Position numbers and translations under genes: made by a program. Of a stretch of DNA of 64,000 nucleotides, positions 51,932 to 61,887 are shown piece by piece; within the stretch, counting starts at the first letter, position 1, and every line of letters begins with the position of its first letter. Source of the stretch: Aquarana catesbeiana (taxonomy: Eukaryota; Chordata; Amphibia; Anura; Ranidae); assembly GCF_042186555.1 (NCBI RefSeq), contig NC_133328.1, positions 620,075,592 to 620,139,591 of the forward strand. Direction: 5' to 3'. The notes under the pieces are model-generated. The model was not told the origin of the DNA. It was given only the letters and a program-made list of their open reading frames with translations, and did not search any database.

Positions 51932-53562
51932 CAGTGTGGACGGAAAGTATTCAGACCCCCTTAAATTTTTTATTCTTTGTTATATTGCAGCCATTTGCTA
52001 AAATCATTTAAGGTCATTTTTTTCCTCATTAATGTACACACAGCACCCCATATTGACAGAAAAACACAGAATTGTTGACATTTTTGCAGATTTATTAAAA
52101 AAGAAAAACTGAAATATCACATGGTCCTAAGTATTCAGACCCTTTGCTGTAACACTCATATATTTAACTCAGGTGCTGTCCATTTCTTCTTCCTTGAGAT
52201 GGTTCTACACCTTCATTTGAGTCCAGATGTGTTTGATTATACTGATTGAACTCGATTAGGAAAGCCAAACACCTGACTATATAAGACCTTACAGCTCACA
52301 GTGCATGTCAGAGCAAATGAGAATCATGAGGTCAAAGGAACTGCCTGAAGAGCTCAGAGACAGAATTGTGGCAAGGCACACATCTGGCCAAGGTTACAAA
52401 AAAAATTCTGCTGCACTTAAGGTTCCTAAGAGCACAGTGGCCTCCATAGTCCTTAAATGGAAGACGTTTGGGATGACCAGAACCCTTCTTAGAGCTGGCC
52501 GTCCGGCCAAACTGAGCTATCAGGGGAGAAGAGCCTTGGTGAGTGAGGTAAAGAAGAACCCAAAGATCACTGTGGCTGAGCTCCAGAGATGCAGTCAGGA
52601 GATGGGAGAAAGTTGTAGAAAGTCAACCATCACTGTAGCCCTCCACCAGTCGGGGCTTTATGGCAGAGTGGCCCGACGGAAGCCTCTCCTCAGTGCAAGA
52701 CACATGAAAGCCTGCATGGAGTTTGCTAAAAAACTCCTGAAGGACTCCAAGATGGTGAGAAATAAGATTCTCTGGTCTGATGAGACCAAGATAGAACTTT
52801 TTGGCCTTAATTCTAAGCGGTATGTGTGGAGAAAACCAGGCACTGCTCATCACCTGTCCAATACAGTCCCAACAGTGAAGCATGGTGGTGGCAGCATCAT
52901 GCTGTGGGGGTGTTTTTCAGCTGCAGGGACAGGACGACTGGTTGCAATCAAGGGAAAGATGAATGTGGCCAAGTACAGGGATATTCTGGACGAAAACCTT
53001 CTTCAGAGTGCTCAGGACCTCAGACTGGGCCGAAGGTTTACCTTCCAACAAGACAATGAACCTAAGCACACAGCTAAAATAATGAAGGAGTGGCTTCACA
53101 ACAACTCAGTGACTGTTCTTGAATGGCCCAGCCAGAGCCCTGACTTAAACCCAATTGAGCATCTCTGGAGAGACCTAAAATGGCTGTCCACCAACGTTTA
53201 CCATGCAACCTGACAGAACTGGAGAGGATCTGCAAGGAGGAATGGCAGAGGATCCCCAAATCCAGGTGTGAGAAACTTGTTGCATCTTTCCCAAAAAGAC
53301 TCATGGGTGTATTAGATCAAAAGGGTGCTTCTACTAAATACTGAGCAAAGGGTCTGAATACTTAGGACCATGTGATATTTCAGTTTTTCTTTTTTAATAA
53401 ATCTGCAAAAATGTCAACAATTCTGTGTTTTTCTGTCAATATGGGGTGCTGTGTGTACATTAATGAGGACAAAAAAATGAACTTAAATGATTTTAGCAAA
53501 TGGCTACAATATAACAAAGACTGGAAAATTTAAGGGGATCTGAATACTTTCCGTCTCGACTG
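51932..53562 (+). mobile_element. Tc1-like transposon copy 2, full length
   Basis: CAGTGTGGACGGAAAGTATT at the left and TACTTTCCGTCTCGACTG at the right, each next to TA, bound 1631 bp. Terminal inverted repeats are about 215 bp with inner direct repeats (AAGTATTCAGACCC at 51946 and 52131). Same family as 47702-49326 in the opposite orientation. The transposase gene is almost intact. Confidence 0.9.
52305..53343 (+). pseudogene. Tc1 transposase (DD34E), open except one frameshift
   Basis: Tc1 transposase binds the terminal repeats and moves the element to TA sites. The frame opens at 52305 (MSEQMRIMRSKELPEE; a later Met at 52326 is possible). It shows a paired-like helix-turn-helix region (KSTVASIVLKWK), a GRPAKL hook, a second DNA-binding half, and the DDE domain with Asp in ILWSDETKIELFG, Asp in FQQDNEPKHTA and Glu in SPDLNPIEHLW. 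There are 34 residues between the last two. At about 53185 one base is missing relative to copy 1 (GACCTAAAATGG), so the frame ends at 53213 after 302 codons. The proper C-terminus (LTELERICKEEWQRI to GASTKY) continues in the next frame to 53343. Total would be about 345 residues, normal for the family. Confidence 0.9.
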
Positions 53563-53623
53563 TATATGTGCAGTTAAGTGGCATCCATGCTCAGGTGGGT
53601 TTGGACTAGGATCTGAACATGTT

Positions 53624-54110
53624 TAAAGCGGAGTTCCACCCAAAAGTGGAACTTCCGCTTTAAGCACTCCTCGTCCCCGACATGCCACATTTGGCATGTC
53701 ATTTTTTTTGTGGGGGGGGGGGGGAGTGGATACCTTGTTTTCTGAGGGTCTTCCTGTCTCACTTCCTGCTTCCTCTTCTTGGCGACTCCTCCCCTCGCCC
53801 TAGGCGGCCCCTCCCTGCCAGTGATCTTCTGGGACACATCACAGGTCCCAGAAGATTGGCTGACCAATTGCAGAGCTCAGTGCGACTCGCGCATGCGCAT
53901 TGCGTGCCCTGCCGTGAAGCCTTAAGCTGTCACGGCTGGGTGCCCACAGTTGCTATGATGCCGCTGTGGAGAGGGGGAGAGGAGTGAGTCTCCGGGCGGC
54001 CGCATCGCTGGACCGTGGGACAGGTGAGTGTGTGTTTATTAAAAGTCAGAAGCTATGCTTTTTGTAGCTGCTGACATTTAATAAACTAAAAACTGGTGGA
54101 ACTCCGCTTT
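53624..54110. mobile_element. MITE with AAAGCGGAGTTCCACC ends
   Basis: AAAGCGGAGTTCCACC (53625) and GGTGGAACTCCGCTTT (to 54110) are exact inverted repeats, and the next 20 bases fold back too (CAAAAGTGGAACTTCCGC). The 3' part has GTAGCTGCTGACATTTAATA, seen also near 5950. A 3-bp target duplication is possible but imperfect (TTA / TCA). Non-coding. Confidence 0.7.
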
Positions 54111-54149
54111 CAGCTCATCCTACTGTTGATGCCTATTTGCCTAAATTTT

Positions 54150-54660
54150 TGTCCTATTTTTCCTGCAGCGGCCCATCCATTAGGGGCGCAGGGGCGCCGC
54201 CTCCCTATCCATGCGTCCAGCCCCCTAATCTACATGCGGGGCGCCAGACGCATGGATTCAAATGGGTTTTTTTTTCCCTTTTTTTAAGAAGGTGATTAGA
54301 GCCAGAGGCTCTAAAAGGTTTCAAAAAAGGGTGGGCACTGCGCTCCGAGCCCACCCAGTTGTGTGAATATTCGCTATTGTCACACTGATTCTCCTCCCGG
54401 CCAATCAGGAAGCAGTTCTTGAGACCCGTTTCCTGATTGGCAGAAAGGAAAAGCGATCCTATTGGCCGAGGAGGAGGGGAAGAACAGCCGCCATGATGCA
54501 GGGGAAGCTGTTGCCCAGAGGGAAGTGCTGTCAGTGCCATTGATGGGGTAAGTGGGGGGTGGCTGTGGGTGCATTGTTTGTCGCCTACTCCCCCCCCCCC
54601 CAAAAAAAAAAAAACACAAGCTGCCACTGCTTTTGTCACAGGGACAGGAAATAAAAAAAA
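54150..54660 (+). repeat. GC-rich dispersed repeat, plus copy
   Basis: It shares CGCATGGATTCAAATG, TTAGAGCCAGAGGCTCTAA, CCAATCAGGAAGCAG and CCTGATTGGC with 13050-13655 in opposite orientation. It has C- and A-runs at 54590-54615. Not coding. Confidence 0.6.
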
Positions 54661-54699
54661 AATTGCCCCATGGTTTCACAGACTGTAATAAAAAACCTT

Positions 54700-54990
54700 A
54701 AGGGCCATACACACGGGCCAAATATCGGGCAGGATAATATCGGGCAATATCTATTGATATTCGGCATGTGTGTACAGGGACATGACCGAAAAAGGTCTGC
54801 CGATCGGCATCCACACAGCGCTCTCAGCCAATGGCTGGTGTGTTCTGGCCATCCCCCTGTCAGAACACAATAGCTCAGGAAGGGGAGATCGCTGCACTAA
54901 AATCGCATAGTTAGTACAATGTCTCCTCCAGAGCTCTTCAGTTTTTTTTAGTTGAACGAAAAAATAAAAATAAAATAATAGTGTGTACTA
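54700..54990. repeat. Foldback MITE with CATACACACGGGCC start
   Basis: GGGCCATACACACGGGCC is followed by ATATCGGGCAGGATAATATC and a CGGCATGTGTGTAC word. This is the style of the GTACACAC elements, with the right end unclear (GTGTGTACTAGGC near 54990). Confidence 0.4.
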
Positions 54991-54994
54991 GGCT

Positions 54995-55478
54995 TTACAC
55001 TATATCCCTACTTAATTCTAAACGAGAAACAAAACGTTTTGTCTGGAGTTTGGCTTTAAATAACTCTTTCTGTATAATTGGTCTACTGTTAAAAGAACCC
55101 ACAATCCAATTTAACACAACATAAGTCCTGAAAAACTCATCTCGATAAACTCTAAAGACACCTATTTGCACATTATGGCACAGCAGATGTAGAGAACTGA
55201 ATCCAATGAAATAAGGTTTGTGGTAAAAGTACAAAACAAACAATTCATTTCTCACGAGAAGTAACACGAACGCCTCTCTATCCATATGGCACCATCATTT
55301 CTACAGACCTCATAATCCAAACACAAGCACAAAGGAAACATGCAAGGAAATTTACCATCAGTTGCAAGGAGGCCAAAACACCCGTTATTCCAAAATACAG
55401 ATCGGTTTTATTGGAAGGGGTTGTGTAGGCTGAAAACGAGGAAACTGCTAGGAGTTTAACCACTTGCTTACCGGGCAC
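54995..55478 (-). other. Non-repetitive island with two open minus frames
   Basis: Frames 55278-55478 (66 codons, with a hydrophobic stretch LMVNFLACFLCACVWIM) and 54995-55285 (96 codons) overlap by a few bases and are in different frames. The words do not match repeats elsewhere in the window. No family is recognised. It could be single-copy intergenic or intronic sequence, and the hydrophobic frame may be chance. Confidence 0.2.
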
Positions 55479-55880
55479 CTATACCCCCCCCCCCCCTCCT
55501 GCCCAGACCAATTTTCAGCTTTCAGCGCTGTCACACTTTGAATGACAATTGCGCGGTCATTCAACACTGTACCTAAAAATTATTTTTATAATTTTTTTCC
55601 CACAAATAGAGCTTTCTTTTGGTGGTATTTGATCACCTGTGGGGTTTTTATTTTCTGTTTTATTTTTGTTAAAAAAAATGAAAAAAGACCAAAAATTTTG
55701 AATAAAAATACAAAACTGTTTTATATTTTGTTATAACAGATTACTCCGATCTGTGATCACCCGAGTCTCACTGAGGGGGCGCGTGGGGAGCGTGCAAAGG
55801 TGAGGACGTCTATTGACAGCCTCCCGGCAATGTAGGTCCACACTGTAGCCATCATTCGGCTAAAGCGCGGACGGGAACAG
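55458..55880 (+). repeat. W repeat, plus copy
   Basis: AACCACTTGCTTACCGGGCA, ACAATTGCGCGGTCATTC, CCCACAAATAGAGCTTTCTT and GGTGGTATTTGATCACC identify the family. C run at 55484-55496. It ends near GGACGGGAACAGGTTAAG. Confidence 0.65.
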
Positions 55881-56564
55881 GTTAAGCTGCTTATAATTTG
55901 CCTTCCTTGGTTCTTTCTCCACCACCTTATCAACATGTTGAAAATGAAATCTTGTTATTCAGTTCTGGCCATTGTAGAGCTAATAAGCAAGCTATCATCA
56001 TGCAAAAGGCATGGGAAGTCTAGGACTGAAAAGGAGGACATGTACCACGTGCAAAAAACAAAAAAAACAAAAACCCTATTCCCAGAATTGTCAGTTATCC
56101 CTAACAGTAAAACACACTCTGACGATATGGCTGCTGTGATCTCACTTTTTTTTTTGAAAGGGGGTCGGGTTATACATTCCCTCAAATTGTTGTCTCTTGT
56201 GACTGTCCAAGGGCAAAGGTTATGCACTGCTTTATAGTTGTTCCTTGTTTCTGGTGGTAAACCTGCAAAGTCTTCATCCAAAAGGTTGCAACTCACAAAC
56301 TTCTCAAACACTGAGGACTCACCCTAAACCCATGGTAGCATCAAACCCAAACCTCATCCCTTCTCTTTGATTTCAAACTCTAAATACTAGTCTTGCGGCA
56401 TCAATTTTTTTACAGAAACACTTTCTTTTAGGCCTCTTACTTTGCACATAAGACCAAGGACTCTTCCTCCTTGTCTTAAATTCACAGATGAGGCATACAC
56501 GAGGACTCCTGGAGGGAGCACAGCTAACAGGGCTTTACTATCCAGTTTCATGCCAAGTTCTAAT
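55881..56564. other. No gene seen
   Basis: Not matched to other repeats in the window. Short frames at 55935-56311 on both strands are unsupported. Confidence 0.4.
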
Positions 56565-57201
56565 CAGGGCCGGTGCAAGCATTTTTGACACGCTAGGCAA
56601 AACCTCACTTTGCCACCCCCTGGCTCCACCCCCTGCGGGCTGCTAATTCCAAGTACCGGAGGAAGAGCCCGGTCTGGCCAGCTGAGCCGAGATGTGGATT
56701 TGATGTACGGCAATCTGTTGGGCTGAGTGCTGGGGCTCAGGATCCATAGCCAGGATCTGATGGGACTATCAGGTGCAGGGACCAGCCCGGTGCATTGGGT
56801 CCAGATAACCCGCTGTACCCGCTGTGCCAGTGATGAGGAGGATGGAGCCTGCCGGAGCTTTGTGGTGCAGGTCAGGAAGGAGCGGTGGGGCCCAGGGGGC
56901 GGTAGAAGGCTGAGGAGGGGTGTGAACACCAACCCCCAGTTTCAGCTTCACAACTGAACTACCGGGCTTCGCAAAGAAAGAAAGGGCCCCCAGGACTCGC
57001 GTGATCTACGTGAGAGCCACCAATCAGGACCTGGGGGAGGTGGGCCTGCTGGAGTACTTCATGGAGGCTTTCTTTGACAGCCACTTCTCCTGATGGTGAC
57101 CCTGGTGGGGAACATCGGCAGACCAGCAGCTGTGGCTGCACCCTAGTCAGCAGTGCATCCTAGGCGGCTGCTTAGTTTGCCTAGTGGTAGCACCGGCCCT
57201 G
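56565..57201. mobile_element. 637-bp hAT-like element, TIR CAGGGCCGGTGC, perfect 8-bp TSD
   Basis: CAGGGCCGGTGCAAGC at the left and GTAGCACCGGCCCTG at the right are inverted, flanked by GTTCTAAT on both sides (56557-56564, 57202-57209). An exact 8-bp duplication identifies hAT-type insertion. No transposase is present. The interior is GC-rich and partly open on the plus strand (56727-56957 and, in another frame, about 56950-57093), which may be filler or captured coding sequence. Confidence 0.8.
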
Positions 57202-57209
57202 GTTCTAAT

Positions 57210-58219
57210 TCATCTGCTTCCTAGAGAAATTCAAGGAACAAACGATTACTCTCCATGTGTCATCTCAACTGCCCATGTCGCACACACTGACATGCTTGAA
57301 ATCCGCCAATTACCAAGAGGCAACTCAGTAAGGGAAGTGACCATCATTCTTTAACCTCTTGCTGACCACATATTTTGGTGGCAGGTAGGCCTTAACGTGC
57401 TGCACATATATTCGTCCATAGCGGCTGAGGTTTCTGTGCACACTGTTTGCTCCCAGCGCTGTGACTGAGCTGTTGCCAACAGCTCCCAATCTCTAGTTAT
57501 GACTAGGAGCTGTTTGGATGGGCTCCTGATCATGTGACCACTGTGACCACTGTGACAGCCAAACACAGTGGTCATGCTGGTGTTGTCACTAGGACAGGAA
57601 GGCGCAAACAGGATTAAAAACATCAGTGGTTCTAACCCTTCCCCACTCTATGGTCTTGTCACGGTCAAGGGTCAGACTCGGAAGCCAGTAGCTATAGCAG
57701 AAGTGAGGCTCCCACCGACCAGCAGGACAGGTATACAAGCAGCACAAAGAATAGTGCAGCGCTAATTATCACAAATGATTCATCTCGCCATCCAATAAAA
57801 TCAATAATAAGTTCATTAAAAGAAAAAAGAAAAAAAAATTTGTTGAAAAAGTTCATAAGAAGTTCATGAAAAGATAAAATCAGGATTCCAAATAAAGTGA
57901 CAATGTGCATCAATGAAGACTGAAATTCAGTGCCAAAAGTGTATCCTCCACCATAAGACAATCTATGCTGCTCACCTTAACAATAGGACCCCTGAGTCAA
58001 CAAAGGGTCAAAAAGGCTTTCCCATAAGGGTAAAATCCTGGAGAGTAGCGATAAACCTCTTCAAAGGGCAAAGCACATGGATCACCATATCAGCTCGTAT
58101 GCAGGTAATCTCAGCATAAGATCATCAGTGTCCCAGTATATGCAAATAAAACAGGAAACATCTAGTGCTCTCTGCTAGCATATGTTTAATAAATAAAAAG
58201 AATCAAACTTACATAAAAG
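57210..58219. other. No gene seen
   Basis: Contains TGTGACCACTGTGACCACTG-type tandem words at 57535-57570 and an AT-rich block at 57780-57850. No element ends or domains recognised. Confidence 0.4.
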
Positions 58220-58227
58220 GCACTTTC

Positions 58228-59244
58228 AAAATTTCAGAAATGGGAAAATTAGAAATCTCAGAAATTCGAAATTTCAGAAATTCCAAATTCTGAAATTCGA
58301 AATTTCGGATATTGGAAAATTCAAAAATTGGAATTTGGAAGTTCAGAAGTTCCGAAATTTGAAATTTTTGGAAATTTGGAATTTCGGAAATTCTGAAATT
58401 TGAAAATTCGAAATGAAGAAATTCGGATATTTGGAATTTTGGAAATATGAAAATTCGGAAGTTTGGAAATTTGAGAATCCGAAAAAAAGAATGAAAACAT
58501 GAAAATTCAAAAGAATGAAAAAATCCATAAATTCGAAAACTCGAAAATCCGAAATTACTAACTAATAATAACTATTAAATTATAGATATTGGAATTTCCT
58601 TTCAAATTTGGCTGTTAGTGAACGTAACGAGTATGAATTTATTCGAAGTTACGAATTATCGCACAAAACGTATGCCGTATCTAAAAGAATGGAATGTAAC
58701 GATCTAATAATAATAAAAAACAATAATAATAATAATAAAACCTTTTTTATTATTATTATTAATTTGCTCCATTCCATTTGTTTAGATGCAGCATTCGTTA
58801 TTCCGGATAATTCGTAACTTCGGATAAATTTGTATTTGTTACGTTCAAACTGCCAAATTTGAAAGGAAATTCCAATACCTATAATTTAATAGTTAGTTAT
58901 TATTAGTTCGTTATTATTTCGAATTGTACTGATTTTCTTTCTTTTTTTCAGATTTTCAAATTTTCGGATTTTCAAATTTTTGAATTCCGAAAATTCAGAA
59001 ATTCGGAATTCGAAAATACGGAAATTCGAAATTTGGAAATTTAAAAATTCGGAAATTCGAAAATTCGGAAATTTGAAGTTCTGAAATTTGAAAATTTGGA
59101 AATTTGAAAATGTGAAAATTCGGAAATCCGATAATTCGGAAATTTGAAAATCTGAATTTTCGCATTTCTGAATGTTTGTATTTCCAAATTTTCGAATTTC
59201 AGAAAAAAGCAAAAAAATGAATGAAATGAAAGTGTACATGTCTA
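58228..59244. repeat. Large foldback made of GAAATTCGG words, TAGACATGTRC right end
   Basis: 58228-58560 and 58940-59210 are irregular arrays of GAAATTCGGAAATT-like words. The central part folds back: ATAGATATTGGAATTTCCTT near 58583 pairs with AAGGAAATTCCAATACCTAT near 58862. The right end GTGTACATGTCTA matches the terminus of the hAT-like element at 21192, so this may be a relative with its left end lost. Not coding. Confidence 0.6.
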
Positions 59245-59260
59245 GTATCGTCCCAGGGGA

Positions 59261-59292
59261 CTGATGAGGTCCCGCCCCCTGGGACGATACGT
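59261..59292 (+). ncRNA. Hammerhead-like motif with one core change
   Basis: CTGATGAG is intact at 59261-59268. Stem II pairs GTCCC with GGGAC perfectly. The second box is GATAC instead of GAAAC, and the cleavage triplet is not of NUH type. An overlapping palindrome (ATCGTCCCAGGG / CCCTGGGACGAT) offers a competing fold. Probably inactive. Confidence 0.45.
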
Positions 59293-59359
59293 GTGCGGGA
59301 GCTACGTCACCTGCGGCCGTCTCCATATGCTGATACTGTCCCGGGTTCAGATCCAGTCC

Positions 59360-59401
59360 CTGACAAGTCTAAGGAAGTGGGCCTCCCCTTTGAAATGCGT
59401 C
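59360..59401 (+). ncRNA. Second hammerhead-like motif, degenerate
   Basis: CTGACAAG (59360-59367), stem AAGG with CCTT, GAAAT (59392-59396) and GCGTC (to 59401) follow in hammerhead order. Two core bases differ from the consensus. Confidence 0.3.
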
Positions 59402-59987
59402 AACATGTCCATCTGAGTGATGCCTGGGTCTTGGTGATACTCTTTCACATCTTGACCTTCTTTTCACTCGGGTCTTTCTTTTTTTAAAACCTTAAACCTT
59501 TGGCTTTTTGTGAGTATGCTTATGACTTTTTTTATTTTGAAATTAACTTTTTATTAGATAATGCACTAGGCCTTTGCGCCCCCTTATTGTCCCTTTGTCC
59601 TTCCCCACTCTACTAAAAACATCTTTTTGTTTTTGTCTTTGTTTCTGCTGGAGACTGTTTCCATCACTTCCCTTCCTATGGAAGTATGGGAAAGTGTTGG
59701 CAATGAAGAAACGGGCCCTTTCCCATTCTGTTAAAAATAAATAAATGGAAAGTTTTGTCTTGAGCTGAGCTTTAAAGCTGAATTCTGGGATAAAAAAATA
59801 TGGTTTAAATACAAGAGTTGTGTATTCTTCTGGAATCTCAGTGAGCTTTGTGTATTTCTTTCAGATCTGTGCAGTAATCCAGTGTGAAAATTTGGCTTCT
59901 TGTAATAAAGACCGCTCACAGTTGCTCTGTCTCCTTATGCAGGTTGACTGATAGAGCAGCACGATTTCGGCAAAAATGAGAATTCAA

Positions 59988-60226
59988 AATACATCCCTGG
60001 GAATTACAGACCAGTTAGCCTAACATCAATAGTATGCAAGCTCTTGGAGGGGATGATAAGGGACTATATACAAGATTTTAGTAATGAGAACGGTATCATT
60101 AGCAATAATCAGCATGGATTCATGAAGAATCGTTCTTGCCAAACCAATCTATTAACCTTCTCTGAGGAGGTGAGTTGCCATCTAGATAAAGGAAGGCCCG
60201 TAGATGTGGTGTATCTGGATTTTGAT
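59988..60226 (+). pseudogene. CR1-type LINE copy 2, left piece
   Basis: From ATCCCTGGGAATTACAGACC to CTGGATTTTGAT it is nearly identical to 45750-45980, encoding GNYRPVSLTSIVCKLLEGMI through to VVYLDF. It is 5'-truncated and cut by the hAT element at 60227. Confidence 0.9.
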
Positions 60227-61144
60227 TAGGGATGTCCCGATACCGATACTAGTATCGGTATCGGCACCGATACCGAGCATTTGCCCAAGTACTTGTACTC
60301 GGGCAAATGCTCCCGATGCTTCCCCGATACCTGGAAGTCAGCTGTGATCGGCGCGTGGGGGAGTTACAAGATTCTCCCCCAGCGGCTTTCACCAGCTTTA
60401 GTGACATACAGCGGTGATCGCTCACAGCTGACTGTCACTGCATCCTCCTCCGTGCCCCCTCCTTTCCTCTGTGCCTCTCCGCTGTCCCCTGCATTCCTCT
60501 CTCCTTATCTGTCCCTCTCAGCTGTCCCCTCCGTTCTGCTCTCCTTATCTGTCCCCTCCGTTCTCCCCCTCCGTTCCTCCGTCCTCCTCCTCCTTCCTTT
60601 GTTTATGGAGAGAGTCAGCTGACTCTGTCTATTCACATAACTGAAACATTGTAATCACCTGTGATTACGATGTGTCAGTTTATGAATGGAGAGGAGCCGC
60701 TGTCTTCTCTCCATTCATTCTCAGTGCAGCTGACGCTGCAGAGAAAGGGACTGGGGAATCTCTATCCTCTGTCTCTTTCTCTGTCTCAAGGGGGAGATAT
60801 CAGAGGTCTGTTAAGACCCCTGATATCTCACCAAAGCCCCCCAAAAGGGCTGATTAAAAAAAAAAAAAAAAAAAACAATAAAGAATAAAAGAAATATTAT
60901 TGTAAAAAAAAAAAATTGTAAAAAAAAAAAAATAACACACACATACAACGTTCACCCCCTCCCCCCCCCAAAAAAAAAGCAAGCACTGTTAAAAAAAAAA
61001 AAAAAAAAAAAAAACAAAACAAAAACAAAAAAACTGTCACGTGACATTAAAAAAAAAGTATCGGTAATCGGTATCGGCGAGTACTTGAAAAAAAGTATCG
61101 GTACTTGTACTCGGTCCTAAAAAAGTGGTATCGGGACAACCCTA
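60227..61144. mobile_element. 918-bp hAT-like element inside CR1, perfect 8-bp TSD
   Basis: TAGGGATGTCCCGATAC at the left and GTATCGGGACAACCCTA at the right are 17-bp inverted repeats with one mismatch, flanked by ATTTTGAT on both sides (60219-60226, 61145-61152). Subterminal CCGATACCGATACTAGTATC repeats are typical of hAT binding sites. The interior has AGAAAGGGACTGGGGAAT and AGACCCCTGATATCTCACC, shared with 11640-11780, and long A runs. No transposase. Confidence 0.9.
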
Positions 61145-61887
61145 ATTTTGATAAAAGCATTTGACACAGTTCCCCATAAACGTTTACTGTACAGTAAATA
61201 AGGTCCGTTGGCATGGACCATAGGGTGAGTACATGGATTGAAAACTGGCTACAAGGGCGAGTTCAGAGGGTGGTGATAAATGGGGAGTACTCGGAATGGC
61301 CAGGGGTGGGTAGTGGGGTCCCCCAGGGTTCTGTGTTGGGACCAATCCTGTTTAATTTATTCATAAACGACCTGGAGGATGGGGTTAACAGTTCAATCTC
61401 TATATTTGCGGATGAAACAAAGCTAAGCAGGGCAATAACTTCTCCGCAGGATGTGGAAATCTTGCAAAAAGATCTGAACAAATTAATAGGGCAAATGAGG
61501 TTCAATGTAGAAAAATGTAAAATAATGCATTTGGGTGGCAAAAATATGAATGCAATCTATACACTGGGGGGAGAACCTCTGGGGGAATCTAGGATGGAAA
61601 AGGACCTGGGGGTCCTAGTAGATGATAGGCTCAGCAATGGCATGCAATGCCAAGCTGCTGCTAACAAAGCAAACAGAATATTGGCATGCATTAAAAAGAG
61701 GATCAACTCCAGAGATAATTTTCACACGATAATTCTCCCACTCTACAAGACTCTGGTCCGGCCGCACCTGGAGTATGCTGTCCAGTTCTGGGCACCAGTC
61801 CTCAGGAAGGATGTACTGGAAATGGAGTGAGTACAAAGAAGGGCAACAAAGCTAATAAAGGGTCTGGAGGATCTTAGTTATGAGGAA
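61145..61887 (+). pseudogene. CR1-type LINE copy 2, right piece
   Basis: The copy resumes with the target duplication and reads to GGATCTTAGTTATGAGGAAA. The catalytic box is FADETKL, so the second Asp is Glu. A short in-frame deletion removes the WATTWQ segment, and an extra Asn-Phe-His appears near 61719. It lacks the 264-bp duplication of copy 1. The 3' end is cut by a Penelope fragment at about 61887. Confidence 0.85.

Larger units (their letters stand above)
59245..59520 (+). mobile_element. Hammerhead-like repeat element
   Basis: The stretch from GTATCGTCCCAGG holds two hammerhead-like motifs about 100 bases apart and then a T-rich 3' part. Spacing and order recall the tandem terminal repeats of Penelope elements. 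No target duplication found and the right boundary is uncertain. Confidence 0.4.

Noticed and set aside
59341..59355. tRNA-like B box (GGTTCAGATCC)
   Set aside because: One consensus base differs, there is no A box at the right distance and no cloverleaf; it lies between two hammerhead-like motifs.
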